From the NCBI RefSeq assembly GCF_002008365.1, contig NZ_MRDL01000046.1:40035-104034 (forward strand): a stretch of 64,000 bases of DNA, read 5' to 3'. Positions 29,138 through 37,489 of this stretch are shown here, piece after piece. The notes beneath the pieces were generated by a model. It was not told the origin of the DNA, did no database searches, and saw only the letters and a list, made by a program, of their open reading frames with translations. Each line of letters begins with the position of its first letter. The first letter of the stretch is position 1. Position numbers and translations under genes: made by a program. The stretch comes from Rhizobium leguminosarum bv. viciae USDA 2370 (GTDB lineage: Bacteria; Pseudomonadota; Alphaproteobacteria; Rhizobiales; Rhizobiaceae).

Positions 29138-29157
29138 GCCCCGGAGCGATCCGGGGC
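29138..29157 (+). promoter_or_regulatory. Hairpin between sulfatase and HAD genes
   Basis: An inverted repeat with arms GCCCCGGA and TCCGGGGC and a four-base loop, starting 11 bases after the sulfatase stop. No T run follows. It may stabilise the sulfatase mRNA or give partial termination within the operon. Confidence 0.5.
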
Positions 29158-29212
29158 TGCCGCATATCTCCAAGTTCAAGATTGCTGCAAGTTAATCGAT
29201 GGAGGCATTGCG

Positions 29213-30223
29213 ATGAATTCGGCACGTAGTTTCCTGTATTTTTCCCGCGGCGTCGCGCTCGCCGCCGCAGCATGCCTTTTTATCGCAGCGGCTGCAGTCG
29301 CTCAAACGGACGCACTGCCTTCGTGGAACGACACGGCACCGAAGCAAGCGATCATCTCCTTCGTTGAGAAGGTGACAAAACCGGGTTCAGCCGACTTCGT
29401 TCCGGAAGCGGAGCGTATCGCCGTATTCGACAATGATGGAACCCTGTGGGTCGAACATCCGATATATACGCAGCTCGCGTTCGCCCTGGACCGGGTGAAG
29501 GCGCTTGCCCCGCAGCATCCGGAATGGAAGGAAACGCAGCCGTTTAAGGCCGTGCTCGAAGGCGACTTGAAGGCGCTCGCGGCGTCGGGGGAAAAGGGCC
29601 TCGTCGAGCTCATCATGACCACGCATGCCGGAATGACCAGCAGCGATTTCCAGAAGATCGTCACCGATTGGCTCGCGTCGGCCCGTGACCCGAAATTCAA
29701 GCGGCCTTACACAGAACTCGTCTATCAGCCGATGGTCGAGCTTCTCGCCTATCTCCGCGCCAACGGTTTCAAGACCTTCATCGTTTCAGGCGGAGGCATC
29801 GAGTTCATGCGGCCATGGGCGGAAAAAGTCTATGGCGTCCCGCCCGAGCAGGTTATCGGCTCGTCGATCAAGACCGAGTTCAGGATGCAGGACGACACAC
29901 CGACCCTGTTTCGGCTCCCCGAAGTCAATTTCATCGACGACAAGGCCGGCAAACCCGTCGGGATCAACCAGCAGATCGGCCGGCGGCCAATTGCAGCCTT
30001 CGGCAATTCCGACGGAGATCTCCAAATGCTGCAATGGACGACCATGGCGGGCGCACCTGCCAGGCTCGGCGTGCTGATCCATCACACCGATTCGGACCGT
30101 GAATACGCCTACGACCGCGATACCGAATTCGGTCGCCTCGACAAGGCGCTGGATGCCGCCTCCATCGCCGGCTGGACCGTCGTCGACATGAAGTCCGACT
30201 GGAAGCAGGTGTTCAAGGACTAG
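29213..30223 (+). CDS. Exported HAD-family phosphatase
   Basis: A 336-residue haloacid-dehalogenase superfamily hydrolase with an N-terminal signal peptide (about 1-30, ending AAAVAQ), so unusually it acts outside the cytoplasm. Motif I is FDNDGTLWVEHP, with the nucleophilic Asp and acid/base Asp; motif II is FIVSGGG; motif IV is AFGNSDGDLQML. This resembles phosphoserine-phosphatase-like HADs. The start at 29213 follows GGAGG at good spacing; the open frame continues upstream into the sulfatase end and was not used. It sits 85 bases after the arylsulfatase and 73 before the octaheme cytochrome, in what appears to be one operon. A role in dephosphorylating a periplasmic substrate is inferred. 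Confidence 0.85.
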   Translation: MNSARSFLYFSRGVALAAAACLFIAAAAVAQTDALPSWNDTAPKQAIISFVEKVTKPGSADFVPEAERIAVFDNDGTLWVEHPIYTQLAFALDRVKALAPQHPEWKETQPFKAVLEGDLKALAASGEKGLVELIMTTHAGMTSSDFQKIVTDWLASARDPKFKRPYTELVYQPMVELLAYLRANGFKTFIVSGGGIEFMRPWAEKVYGVPPEQVIGSSIKTEFRMQDDTPTLFRLPEVNFIDDKAGKPVGINQQIGRRPIAAFGNSDGDLQMLQWTTMAGAPARLGVLIHHTDSDREYAYDRDTEFGRLDKALDAASIAGWTVVDMKSDWKQVFKD

Positions 30224-30296
30224 GGGAATGCGCCGAGCGCCGGAGCGTTGCGCGACGGCGCCGTGACCTTCTGGAACGTCGACAGGGAGCGATTGA

Positions 30297-32570
30297 GTGG
30301 CAGCGTGTGTTCGATCAGCAGCGGTGAGAGGAGTGACCCTCCTGCTTTTCCTGTTGCTCACCTTTGCCGGGCGCAGCCTTGCAAGCGACGCCCTCTCGAC
30401 ACCCGCTACCGACCCGCAAATATCGATCCATGAAGGTTTCGTGGACCAAAAGACTTGTGCATCCTGCCACGCAGATCAGGCGGCTGCTTTTTCGAAGTCC
30501 CACCATGCGAAGGCCATGGCCTTGGCCGACGACGAAACGGTGCGCGGCGATTTCGACAATAGCAGGTTCGAGCATGACGGCGTGGTCACGACCTTCAACC
30601 GCCGCGATGGCCGCTTCTTCGTGAACACCGAGGGTGCGGACGGCAGCGAGGGCGAGTTCGAAGTCAAATATACCTTCGCCTACGAACCGCTGCAGCAATA
30701 TCTCGTCGAGATCGGAGGCGGACGGCTGCAGGCTCTCGATGTCGCCTGGGACACGGTTAGACGGCAATGGTTCTGGCTCGGCGACGGCACTCCGGCCAAA
30801 CCGGGCTCGACCTATCATTGGACGGGCCCCTTCTATCGCTGGAACCGCACCTGCATCGATTGTCATTCGACCGATCCCCAGGCGAAGTTTCAACCGCAGA
30901 CGAACGAATACGAGTCGACCTACGTCGCCACCAGCATCGGCTGTCAGTCCTGTCATGGTCCGGGCGCCAAGCACGTCGCTTCCGCGCAATCGGCCGATGT
31001 CTCATCTCCCATGACGGATACAGGCTTGCCGAAGGTCGAGGCGAACACCTGCTTCGCCTGCCATGCCAGGCGCACCAGGCTGCTGGACGGCTACCAGCCG
31101 GGAAAGCCCTTTCTCGACTATTTCTCCCCTGCCCTGCTCCGGGAGGATCTCTATTTCCCCGACGGGCAGATCCTTGACGAGGTCTTCGAACATGGCTCGT
31201 TTCAGCAAAGCAAGATGGCAAGGGCGGGCGTGACCTGTCTCGACTGCCATCGGCCGCACGATGCCGGCCTCAAAGCCGAGGGCAATGCACTGTGCACGCA
31301 ATGCCACACAGAGACGAAGCCGGAGCGCTTCGTCAACCAGGATCCGAGCGGGCTGTTCGACACTCCCGAGCACACCCGTCACCAGGCCGGCTCCACCGGA
31401 GCACAATGCGCCAACTGCCACATGCCGGAACGCACCTACATGAAGGTCGACCCGCGCCGCGACCACTCCTTCGTCATCCCCCGACCCGACCTGTCGGCAA
31501 CCCTCGGAACGCCGAATGCGTGCACGACCTGTCATGTCGGCAGAACGAATGATTGGGCAGCCGAAACAATGGACAAATGGTACGGGACGCAGTGGCGCAA
31601 ACGCCCGTCGATCGCCCATGCCTTCGCCGGAGCTGCAAACGGCGATCAAGCCGCGGTGGAGGCTCTGCGCGCGCTTGTCAGTGACCATGACCAGGCAGGA
31701 ATTGTCAGGGGTAGCGCCATCGCAGCAATGAGCCGAACTGGCGGCGTGCAGATCACCGCCGACATTCAAACGGCCGCAGCCGATGCAGATCCGCTCGTCA
31801 GGCTCGGTGCTGCGGAAGCGGCAGGCAACATTCCGCCGGAACAGAGGCTGGAGGCGATCGGCAACCTGCTGGGCGATGCAACGCGCGCGGTGCGCGTTGC
31901 TGCCGCCAACGCACTCGCCGGCACTCCTCCCCACCTCTTCGGCGATCAGCAAGGCAATTTCGAAGCCGCCGTCGCGGACCTGCGCGCCTATGTCGAAACC
32001 AATGGCGACGTCGCGGAAGCACAAAGCAATTATGGCTTCTTCCTGTTCGCCCGACAGCGTACGGCCGAGGCCGAAGCCGCCTTCCGGCGAGCGATTTCGC
32101 TCGACCCGACACTGGAGGCAATGCGCATCAATCTCGCGGAATTCTACCGCGCCACCGGCCGGAACGACCAATCGGAACAGACCTATGCCGAAGCGATCGG
32201 CATGGCGCCTGAAAGCGCGGATCTGCGGTACGGACACGCGTTGTCGCTGGTACGCAAACAGGCATTGACCGAGGCTATCACAGAACTCCAAGAAGCCGTG
32301 CGGCTGGATCCACAAAACTCCCGCTACAAGACGACCTTTGCCGTCGCTCTCGATTCCGCTGGCCGGACGGATGAAGCACTGGACAAGCTCGATGGTTGGG
32401 CGGCGGGCGAAGACGCTGATATCATCGGCCTGGCGCTCCGATACAGTCTCAAGCTTCGACGCTTGCCGGAGGCGCTGAAATACGCCGAGGATCTGGCGCG
32501 ACTGAGACCTGAGGACCAGCAGATTTCAGGCCTCATCGGGCAGTTGACGCAGGCGATCAACGAAAAATAG
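30297..32570 (+). CDS. Octaheme cytochrome c with HEAT-like and TPR repeats
   Basis: A 757-residue exported multiheme protein. A signal peptide spans about 1-30. Eight CxxCH heme sites are visible: C54ASCH, C186IDCH, C216QSCH, C252FACH, C314LDCH, C333TQCH, C371ANCH and C409TTCH. The layout resembles cytochrome c554-type domains. Residues 440-560 look like HEAT-type repeats (VRLGAAEAAGNIPPEQRLEA), and 575-750 contain three or four TPR units (EAQSNYGFFLFARQRTAEAE). The GTG start follows AGGGAGCG. Octaheme proteins normally handle periplasmic redox reactions; the TPR tail suggests assembly with partners, perhaps the sulfatase and outer-membrane neighbours. Cytochrome c maturation genes are not in the window. 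Heme count is read directly; the function is unknown. Confidence 0.9.
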   Translation: MAACVRSAAVRGVTLLLFLLLTFAGRSLASDALSTPATDPQISIHEGFVDQKTCASCHADQAAAFSKSHHAKAMALADDETVRGDFDNSRFEHDGVVTTFNRRDGRFFVNTEGADGSEGEFEVKYTFAYEPLQQYLVEIGGGRLQALDVAWDTVRRQWFWLGDGTPAKPGSTYHWTGPFYRWNRTCIDCHSTDPQAKFQPQTNEYESTYVATSIGCQSCHGPGAKHVASAQSADVSSPMTDTGLPKVEANTCFACHARRTRLLDGYQPGKPFLDYFSPALLREDLYFPDGQILDEVFEHGSFQQSKMARAGVTCLDCHRPHDAGLKAEGNALCTQCHTETKPERFVNQDPSGLFDTPEHTRHQAGSTGAQCANCHMPERTYMKVDPRRDHSFVIPRPDLSATLGTPNACTTCHVGRTNDWAAETMDKWYGTQWRKRPSIAHAFAGAANGDQAAVEALRALVSDHDQAGIVRGSAIAAMSRTGGVQITADIQTAAADADPLVRLGAAEAAGNIPPEQRLEAIGNLLGDATRAVRVAAANALAGTPPHLFGDQQGNFEAAVADLRAYVETNGDVAEAQSNYGFFLFARQRTAEAEAAFRRAISLDPTLEAMRINLAEFYRATGRNDQSEQTYAEAIGMAPESADLRYGHALSLVRKQALTEAITELQEAVRLDPQNSRYKTTFAVALDSAGRTDEALDKLDGWAAGEDADIIGLALRYSLKLRRLPEALKYAEDLARLRPEDQQISGLIGQLTQAINEK

Positions 32571-32658
32571 GTATTTGAGCTTGTCGAAATCTACCTCTCG
32601 CCGCACAGTGCCGACTCGGGACAGCAGTGCCGAGGCGAAACGAGATCGGGGGATTCTC

Positions 32659-33447
32659 ATGAAAGCCATATACTTGCGTGCCATTCTATTGGTGACGGGC
32701 ATTTGCGCGGCGTCGGCCGGCAACGCTGCCGATATCACGCCGCTCACGCCGGAAGCAAAAACAGTCGAGAGCCAGAGCGGCTGGGAATTCACCTTCGCGC
32801 CATATTTCTGGGCTGCCGGCATATCCGGCGATATTGGGCAGTTTGGACTTCCGGAAGTTCATATCGACGCGGATTTCGGCGATATCCTCAATAACCTCGA
32901 CTTCGCTTTCATGGCGGCAGGCGAAGCAAGATACGATCGCTTCAGCATCGTCGGTGACGTGATCTACACCAAGCTCGGTGCCGACGCCGACACACCTGCC
33001 GGCATCCTTGCCGACAGCGTCGATGTGACATCGAAGACCTTCGCGGGATTTCTTGGCGCCGGTTACGCCGTGCTCGAAGACCAAAATGGCCATCTCGATG
33101 TGGTCGGCGGCATGAGGGTCTGGTCGGCCAAAACCGAGATCTCCTTTAATGGCGGCATTCTGGCCGGAGTGGATGTCGAAGACAGCGCCACATGGGTCGA
33201 TGCCGTCGCCGGCGTCCGAGGGAACTACTTCTTCACGCCGGAAATCTATGTCACGGGGTGGGGCCTGCTGGGCGCCGGCGGCGCCGATATCGACTGGGAT
33301 GTGGCGTTGGGCCTCGGCTACAAGTTCAACGACACCATCTCAGCGGTCGCCGGATATCGTGCACTCGGCGTCAATTACGATAATGACGGGTTCGTCTTCG
33401 ACGTCGTTCAGCAGGGGCCGATCTTCGGGGTGGCCATTCGGTTCTAA
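32659..33447 (+). CDS. Outer-membrane beta-barrel-like protein
   Basis: A 262-residue exported protein. The signal peptide is about residues 1-24 (ending AGNA). The mature part has alternating hydrophobic/polar strands rich in Gly and Tyr, such as GWEFTFAPYFWAAGISGDIG and WVDAVAGVRGNYFFTPEIYV. It ends VVQQGPIFGVAIRF, where the terminal Phe matches the usual outer-membrane barrel C-terminus. The start at 32659 follows GGGGGA; an upstream frame from 32575 lacks a signal peptide. It follows the octaheme cytochrome by 88 bases. Its role may be a pore or a surface anchor for the exported system; not known. Confidence 0.8.
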   Translation: MKAIYLRAILLVTGICAASAGNAADITPLTPEAKTVESQSGWEFTFAPYFWAAGISGDIGQFGLPEVHIDADFGDILNNLDFAFMAAGEARYDRFSIVGDVIYTKLGADADTPAGILADSVDVTSKTFAGFLGAGYAVLEDQNGHLDVVGGMRVWSAKTEISFNGGILAGVDVEDSATWVDAVAGVRGNYFFTPEIYVTGWGLLGAGGADIDWDVALGLGYKFNDTISAVAGYRALGVNYDNDGFVFDVVQQGPIFGVAIRF

Positions 33448-33636
33448 AGGCCGGACTGGCGAACTTCGTACTGTTAGCGATTCCGGGAGCCGGAAAAACG
33501 ACGTCCCCCAGCAGCAGAGAGCCGCCGTGACAGCGGCTCACAGTTCGGTATCCAACAGGATCGATCCGGGGGATATCGTTTCATTTCGGAGGAAGCTGCC
33601 CTGCGGGCTGGGTTCAATCGGATCATGGAGGCATTG

Positions 33637-34440
33637 ATGAAGAAAGTCGCTTCTTGGGTAGTACTGGTTGTCGCGCCGCTCGGTGTCTGGACAGGGACGG
33701 CAGCCGCCCAGTCGAGTGAAGACCTGGCGAAGAAGCTTTCCAATCCGATAGCCTCGCTCATCAGCGTCCCGTTCCAGTTCAACTACGATCACGGCTATGG
33801 TCCAGACGACGGCGACAAGGCGACGCTGAACATTCAGCCGGTCATTCCCTTCAAGATAAACGAGGACTGGAACGTCATCTCGCGCACCATCCTGCCAGTC
33901 ACATGGCAGAACGACATTGCCGGACCGTCGGGAACGCAGTTCGGTCTGGGCGACATCACGCAAAGCTTCTTCTTCTCGCCGTCCAAGCCGACCGAGAGCG
34001 GCATCGTCTGGGGCGTCGGCCCGGTGTTCCTGCTGCCGACGGCGACGGACGAGCTCCTCGGAAGCGGCAAGTGGGGTGCGGGTCCGACAGCGGTCGTCCT
34101 TAAGCAGGACGGCCCCTGGACTTACGGCTTTCTCGGGAACCACATCTGGTCGTTCGCTGGTCAAAGCGACCGGGAGGATGTGAGTTCGACGTTCCTCCAG
34201 CCGTTCCTCTCCTACACGACCAAGGACGCCTGGACGTTCTCGCTGAATACGGAGTCGACATATAACTGGGAAACGAACGACTGGTCGGTGCCGATCAACT
34301 TCGCAGTCGCCAAGCTGATCACCATCGACAAGCAGCCAATCAGCCTGACGGCGGGCATACGATATTGGGCGGCGGCTCCAGACAATGGCCCGGAAGGACT
34401 GGGCTTCCGCGTCGCGGTCACGTTCCTCTTCCCGAAGTGA
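33637..34440 (+). CDS. Outer-membrane transporter-like protein (neuromedin U-type annotation)
   Basis: A 267-residue exported protein with signal peptide ending TAAAQ at about residue 23. It contains amphipathic strands such as NVISRTILPVTWQNDIAG and GLGDITQSFFFSPSKP and ends GFRVAVTFLFPK. This resembles the family often labelled transporter or neuromedin U in bacterial databases; the latter name has no functional meaning. A beta-barrel outer-membrane location is likely. The start follows GGAGG (33627-33631). It is the fifth gene of the exported cluster, 189 bases after the previous one. Confidence 0.8.
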   Translation: MKKVASWVVLVVAPLGVWTGTAAAQSSEDLAKKLSNPIASLISVPFQFNYDHGYGPDDGDKATLNIQPVIPFKINEDWNVISRTILPVTWQNDIAGPSGTQFGLGDITQSFFFSPSKPTESGIVWGVGPVFLLPTATDELLGSGKWGAGPTAVVLKQDGPWTYGFLGNHIWSFAGQSDREDVSSTFLQPFLSYTTKDAWTFSLNTESTYNWETNDWSVPINFAVAKLITIDKQPISLTAGIRYWAAAPDNGPEGLGFRVAVTFLFPK

Positions 34441-34473
34441 ATCCGCAGTCGACGACGCGCGCGGCGGCTGTAG

Positions 34474-34500
34474 TAGCAAAAGCTCAACCTTCTTTTGCTA
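34474..34500. terminator. Possible weak terminator hairpin
   Basis: A 9-bp inverted repeat (TAGCAAAAG and complement, nine-base loop) 34 bases after the outer-membrane gene stop and just before the next small exported gene. AT-rich stem, no long T run. It may reduce read-through. Confidence 0.35.
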
Positions 34501-34536
34501 TTGCTGGAGCCGATTGCGTTGGAGAAGATTTCGGCG

Positions 34537-35082
34537 ATGAAAATTCCGACAGTGATGGTTCTGATTGCAGCCGCCCTGCAGCCGGTCTCAGCCTTCGGCG
34601 AGACCGATTGGATGGGCGGCGCGAGACAATGGTCGGTCGGCTTTGCGAATGAGAGCCCGCATCCCTATTGCCGCCTGCTGTGGGACAGCGAGATCGGCAA
34701 GACCATGGAATTCCGCCAGAGCGCAACCGAGACGTTCTGGCTGGTATCAAAGAACACATGGGACATCCCGGCCGATACCAAGACCGAGGTGACGCTGACC
34801 AACCGTACGACGACGAAAGTGGTCGCCGCCGAATTCTTCGACAAGAACACGCTTCGCCTCTGGGGTCCGGCCAGCAAGGGGAGCGGCGGACTGAAGAAGA
34901 TCATCAAGAATTCCTTTGCCGGAACGCCTGACGTGCAGCTTACCTTTGCCGGCGACGAAGGCGACTGGACGCTTCCGCTCTCGCGGGTGGATCAGCTCTA
35001 CCCGACTTATCGCCAGTGCCTCAAACGGCTCGAGGCTGGCGAAAGGCCGAAGCAGAATTCCGAAACAAGCAAACCGTTCTGA
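34537..35082 (+). CDS. Small exported protein of unknown function
   Basis: A 181-residue protein with a signal peptide (1-22, ending VSAFGE) and a soluble mature part with two cysteines (C45 and C164, approximate positions) that may form a disulfide. Phrases such as GGARQWSVGFANESPHPYCR are not recognised by me. The start at 34537 follows GGAGAAG. It is the last of the six exported genes in the sulfatase cluster, converging on the HutH-like gene with eight bases between stops. Function unknown. Confidence 0.7.
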   Translation: MKIPTVMVLIAAALQPVSAFGETDWMGGARQWSVGFANESPHPYCRLLWDSEIGKTMEFRQSATETFWLVSKNTWDIPADTKTEVTLTNRTTTKVVAAEFFDKNTLRLWGPASKGSGGLKKIIKNSFAGTPDVQLTFAGDEGDWTLPLSRVDQLYPTYRQCLKRLEAGERPKQNSETSKPF

Positions 35083-35089
35083 CAGTCGA

Positions 35090-36577
35090 TTATAGCGGCG
35101 GCGAAGTATCGCGGATCAGGCTGCGGACGGCTTCGATATCGCCGTTGAGCGGCCGTTCGTCACTATAGTGGGAAACATGCTCCCGCACGGCCTTGTAGAC
35201 CAGGTCCGTTCCTGCGGCCCGCGGCGCTGTCGCCGCCAGGAAATCATGCGCCTGGGCAGCGGCCATCAGCTCGATCGCCAATATATATTCGGCGTTGTCG
35301 ATGACGGCGAGCAGCTTGCCGGCGGCAGCCGTCGGATGCGCGAGGAAATCCTCCTGCAGGCCTGAGGTCAGCCCGCCATCCAAGGCCGCGGGTGCGGCAA
35401 GGCGGCGGTTCTCGTTGCTGAGTGCCGCGGCAGTATATTGGGCAATCATGAAGCCGGAATGGCTGCCGGCATCGCTGGCGAGGAAAGGCGGCAGGCCGCT
35501 CACCAGCGGATTGACGAGCCGATCCATGCGCCGTTCGCTGATTGCGCCGATCTGCGCCAGCGCAATGGCCAGGCTATCGGCCGCCTGCCCGAGCGCCGGG
35601 GCAACCGCATGGGCCTCGGAGGAGACGATCGGGTGTTCCGGCGTGCCTGAGACAGCCGGATTGTCCGTCACCGAAGCAAGTTCCTGATCGACGACGCGGG
35701 CGGAATTGTCGAAGACATCGCGGGCAGCGCCATGGGCATGCGGCACCGAACGAAGGCTGAGCGCATCCTGCGTGCGCCGGCCGAAGGCGGCGGCGACAAG
35801 ACCGCTGCCCTGAAGCCGCGCGCGCAGGCTCGCTCCGACTTTCTCTATTCCCGCCGATGGGCGCAGCGCCAGCACCGCCCCGTCGAAGGCGGCGATCTGG
35901 CAGCCTGCCGCTTCCAGCGTCAGCGCGGCGATCGCATCGGCCCAGTCGAGCAGCCGCTCGGCGCGCGCAAGCGCCACGGCGGTCAGACCGGTGGCGCAGG
36001 CCGTGCCGTTGACCAGGCTCAAGCCTTCCTTGGCGCCGAGCACCAGCGGTTCGAGGCCGATCGCAGCAAGCGCCTCGCGACCGCTCATGCGCCGGCCGTC
36101 CCGGTGAGCGCTGCCTTCGCCGATCAGAACAAGCGCAATATGGGCGTTATGGACGAGGTAACCGGCAGAACCCTTGGACGGCACGTCGGGAATGCAATCA
36201 TGTTCCAGCAGGGCCGCAAGATGCTGGACGATCTCGCGCCGCACGCCGGAATGACCATGGGCGAAATTGGCGATCTCAGCCGCGATGATGGCGCGCACCT
36301 CGCGGGCGGCCAGCAACGGACCGACGCCGCAGGCATGGCTGAGCACGATGCTGCGCGACAACAGGCTCTGCGAGGCACGATCGACCACCGTATCGGCGAG
36401 TGCCCCGACGCCGGTATTGACGCCATAGGCACGCACGCCCGTCTCGACGATGCGCGCGACGATGCGGCTTGCTTGCTCGATGCGCGCCAGGGCGGCGGGC
36501 GACAGTGCGAGCGCTTCTCCGGTCCCGACGCGCGCGACATCGCGCCAGGTCAGCACGGACTCGATCGTGATTGTCAT
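35090..36577 (-). CDS. hutH2: HAL/PAL-family protein lacking the MIO triad
   Basis: A 495-residue homologue of histidine ammonia-lyase. Normal members have KGSVGASGDLAPLAH, whose Ala-Ser-Gly cyclises to the MIO cofactor. Here the equivalent region is KGSAGYLVHNAHIALVLIGE (135-154): the triad is absent and the loop is three residues shorter. The rest of the fold is intact: YGVNTGVG replaces YGINTGFG, and there is NGTACATGL, SVTDNPAVSG and GLQEDFLAHP. Its start overlaps the hisP-like gene stop (ATGA), and it is the last gene of the ABC-transporter operon under a HutC-like regulator. Without MIO the usual deamination is not expected. Another lyase reaction, a regulatory role, or a decayed enzyme are possibilities. 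The symbol is a positional label only. Confidence 0.8.
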   Translation of the reverse strand: MTITIESVLTWRDVARVGTGEALALSPAALARIEQASRIVARIVETGVRAYGVNTGVGALADTVVDRASQSLLSRSIVLSHACGVGPLLAAREVRAIIAAEIANFAHGHSGVRREIVQHLAALLEHDCIPDVPSKGSAGYLVHNAHIALVLIGEGSAHRDGRRMSGREALAAIGLEPLVLGAKEGLSLVNGTACATGLTAVALARAERLLDWADAIAALTLEAAGCQIAAFDGAVLALRPSAGIEKVGASLRARLQGSGLVAAAFGRRTQDALSLRSVPHAHGAARDVFDNSARVVDQELASVTDNPAVSGTPEHPIVSSEAHAVAPALGQAADSLAIALAQIGAISERRMDRLVNPLVSGLPPFLASDAGSHSGFMIAQYTAAALSNENRRLAAPAALDGGLTSGLQEDFLAHPTAAAGKLLAVIDNAEYILAIELMAAAQAHDFLAATAPRAAGTDLVYKAVREHVSHYSDERPLNGDIEAVRSLIRDTSPPL

Positions 36578-37350
36578 TGACCGCTTCCGAAATGGCCGAT
36601 GAACTGGCGGAAGGCGGGTGTGGCGCCGCCGGTAAACATGTCGTCCGGCTTGCCGCTGCTTTCGATCAGGCCTTCGCGCATGAAGACGACGCGGTTCGAG
36701 ACGTTACGGGCAAAGCTCATCTCATGGGTGACGACGAGCATGGTCATGCCTTCCTCGGCAAGCGCGCGCATGACGCGCAACACTTCGCCGACAAGCTCCG
36801 GATCGAGCGCCGAAGTCGGCTCATCGAACAGCATCACCTTCGGTTTCATCGCCAGCGCACGGGCGATTGCGGCGCGCTGCTGCTGGCCACCGGAGAGATG
36901 GGCCGGATAGGCATGGCGCTTATCGGCGATGCCGACCTTTTCGAGCAGCGCTTCGGCCTCGGCGATGCAGTCGGCGCGCGGTCGCTTCAGCACATGGATC
37001 GGTCCTTCGATAACGTTTTGCAGGATCGTCATATGGGACCAGAGATTGAAGGACTGGAACACCATGCCGAGTTCGGAGCGGATATGGTCCACCTGCTTCT
37101 GGCTGGCCGGCTTGCTTCGCCCGCCCTTATGCACCATGCGGATCTCCTCACCGTCGACCCAGATCTCGCCGTCGCTGGCGGTTTCGAGCATGTTGATGCA
37201 GCGCAGAAAGGTCGATTTGCCGGAGCCGGAGGCGCCGAGCAGCGAGATCACATCGCCGTCTTCCGCATCGAGGGAAATGCCGCGCAATACTTCGTGCGTA
37301 CCGAAGCTCTTGCGGATATTGCGGACCGATAGTCGGGTTACGCCTGGCAT
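36574..37350 (-). CDS. hisP: Polar amino acid ABC transporter ATPase (HisP-like)
   Basis: A 258-residue ATPase of the PAAT family. Walker A GASGSGKSTF, Q-loop FQSFNLWSHM, signature LSGGQQQRAAIARAL, Walker B VMLFDEPTSALDPE and the switch His in VVTHEMSF are all present, so it should be active. The start at 37350 follows GGAGCACTC. It powers the two permeases and the binding protein upstream in the operon. It is separated from the HisM-like gene by 139 bases of palindromic repeats. Substrate presumably histidine or another aromatic/polar amino acid, judged from the HutH- and HutC-like neighbours; not provable here. Confidence 0.88.
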   Translation of the reverse strand: MPGVTRLSVRNIRKSFGTHEVLRGISLDAEDGDVISLLGASGSGKSTFLRCINMLETASDGEIWVDGEEIRMVHKGGRSKPASQKQVDHIRSELGMVFQSFNLWSHMTILQNVIEGPIHVLKRPRADCIAEAEALLEKVGIADKRHAYPAHLSGGQQQRAAIARALAMKPKVMLFDEPTSALDPELVGEVLRVMRALAEEGMTMLVVTHEMSFARNVSNRVVFMREGLIESSGKPDDMFTGGATPAFRQFIGHFGSGQ

Positions 37351-37372
37351 GAGTGCTCCAATCGGGTCACGA

Positions 37373-37483
37373 GCATGATGCCGAAAAGTGTGAGCGGTTT
37401 TCGGACAACATCATGCTCTAACTATTTAGTTTAGAACAGGATTCAGATTTTAGGCCGACCCGGCCTAAAATCATCCTGTTCTA
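37373..37483. repeat. Rhizobial palindromic repeats inside the ABC operon
   Basis: Two adjacent elements lie between the permease and ATPase genes. The first (37373-37416) is an inverted copy of the 44-bp palindrome at 20200. The second (37432-37483) is a long inverted repeat with ends TAGAACAGGAT and ATCCTGTTCTA and a GGCC-rich centre. In mRNA both fold into strong hairpins, so they may set the relative expression of the upstream permeases and downstream ATPase/HutH-like genes. Confidence 0.75.
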
Positions 37484-37489
37484 GGCCGC

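Noticed and set aside
31002..32315. A 437-codon minus-strand frame opposite the octaheme cytochrome
   Set aside because: Antisense shadow; the heme motifs and repeats are on the plus strand.
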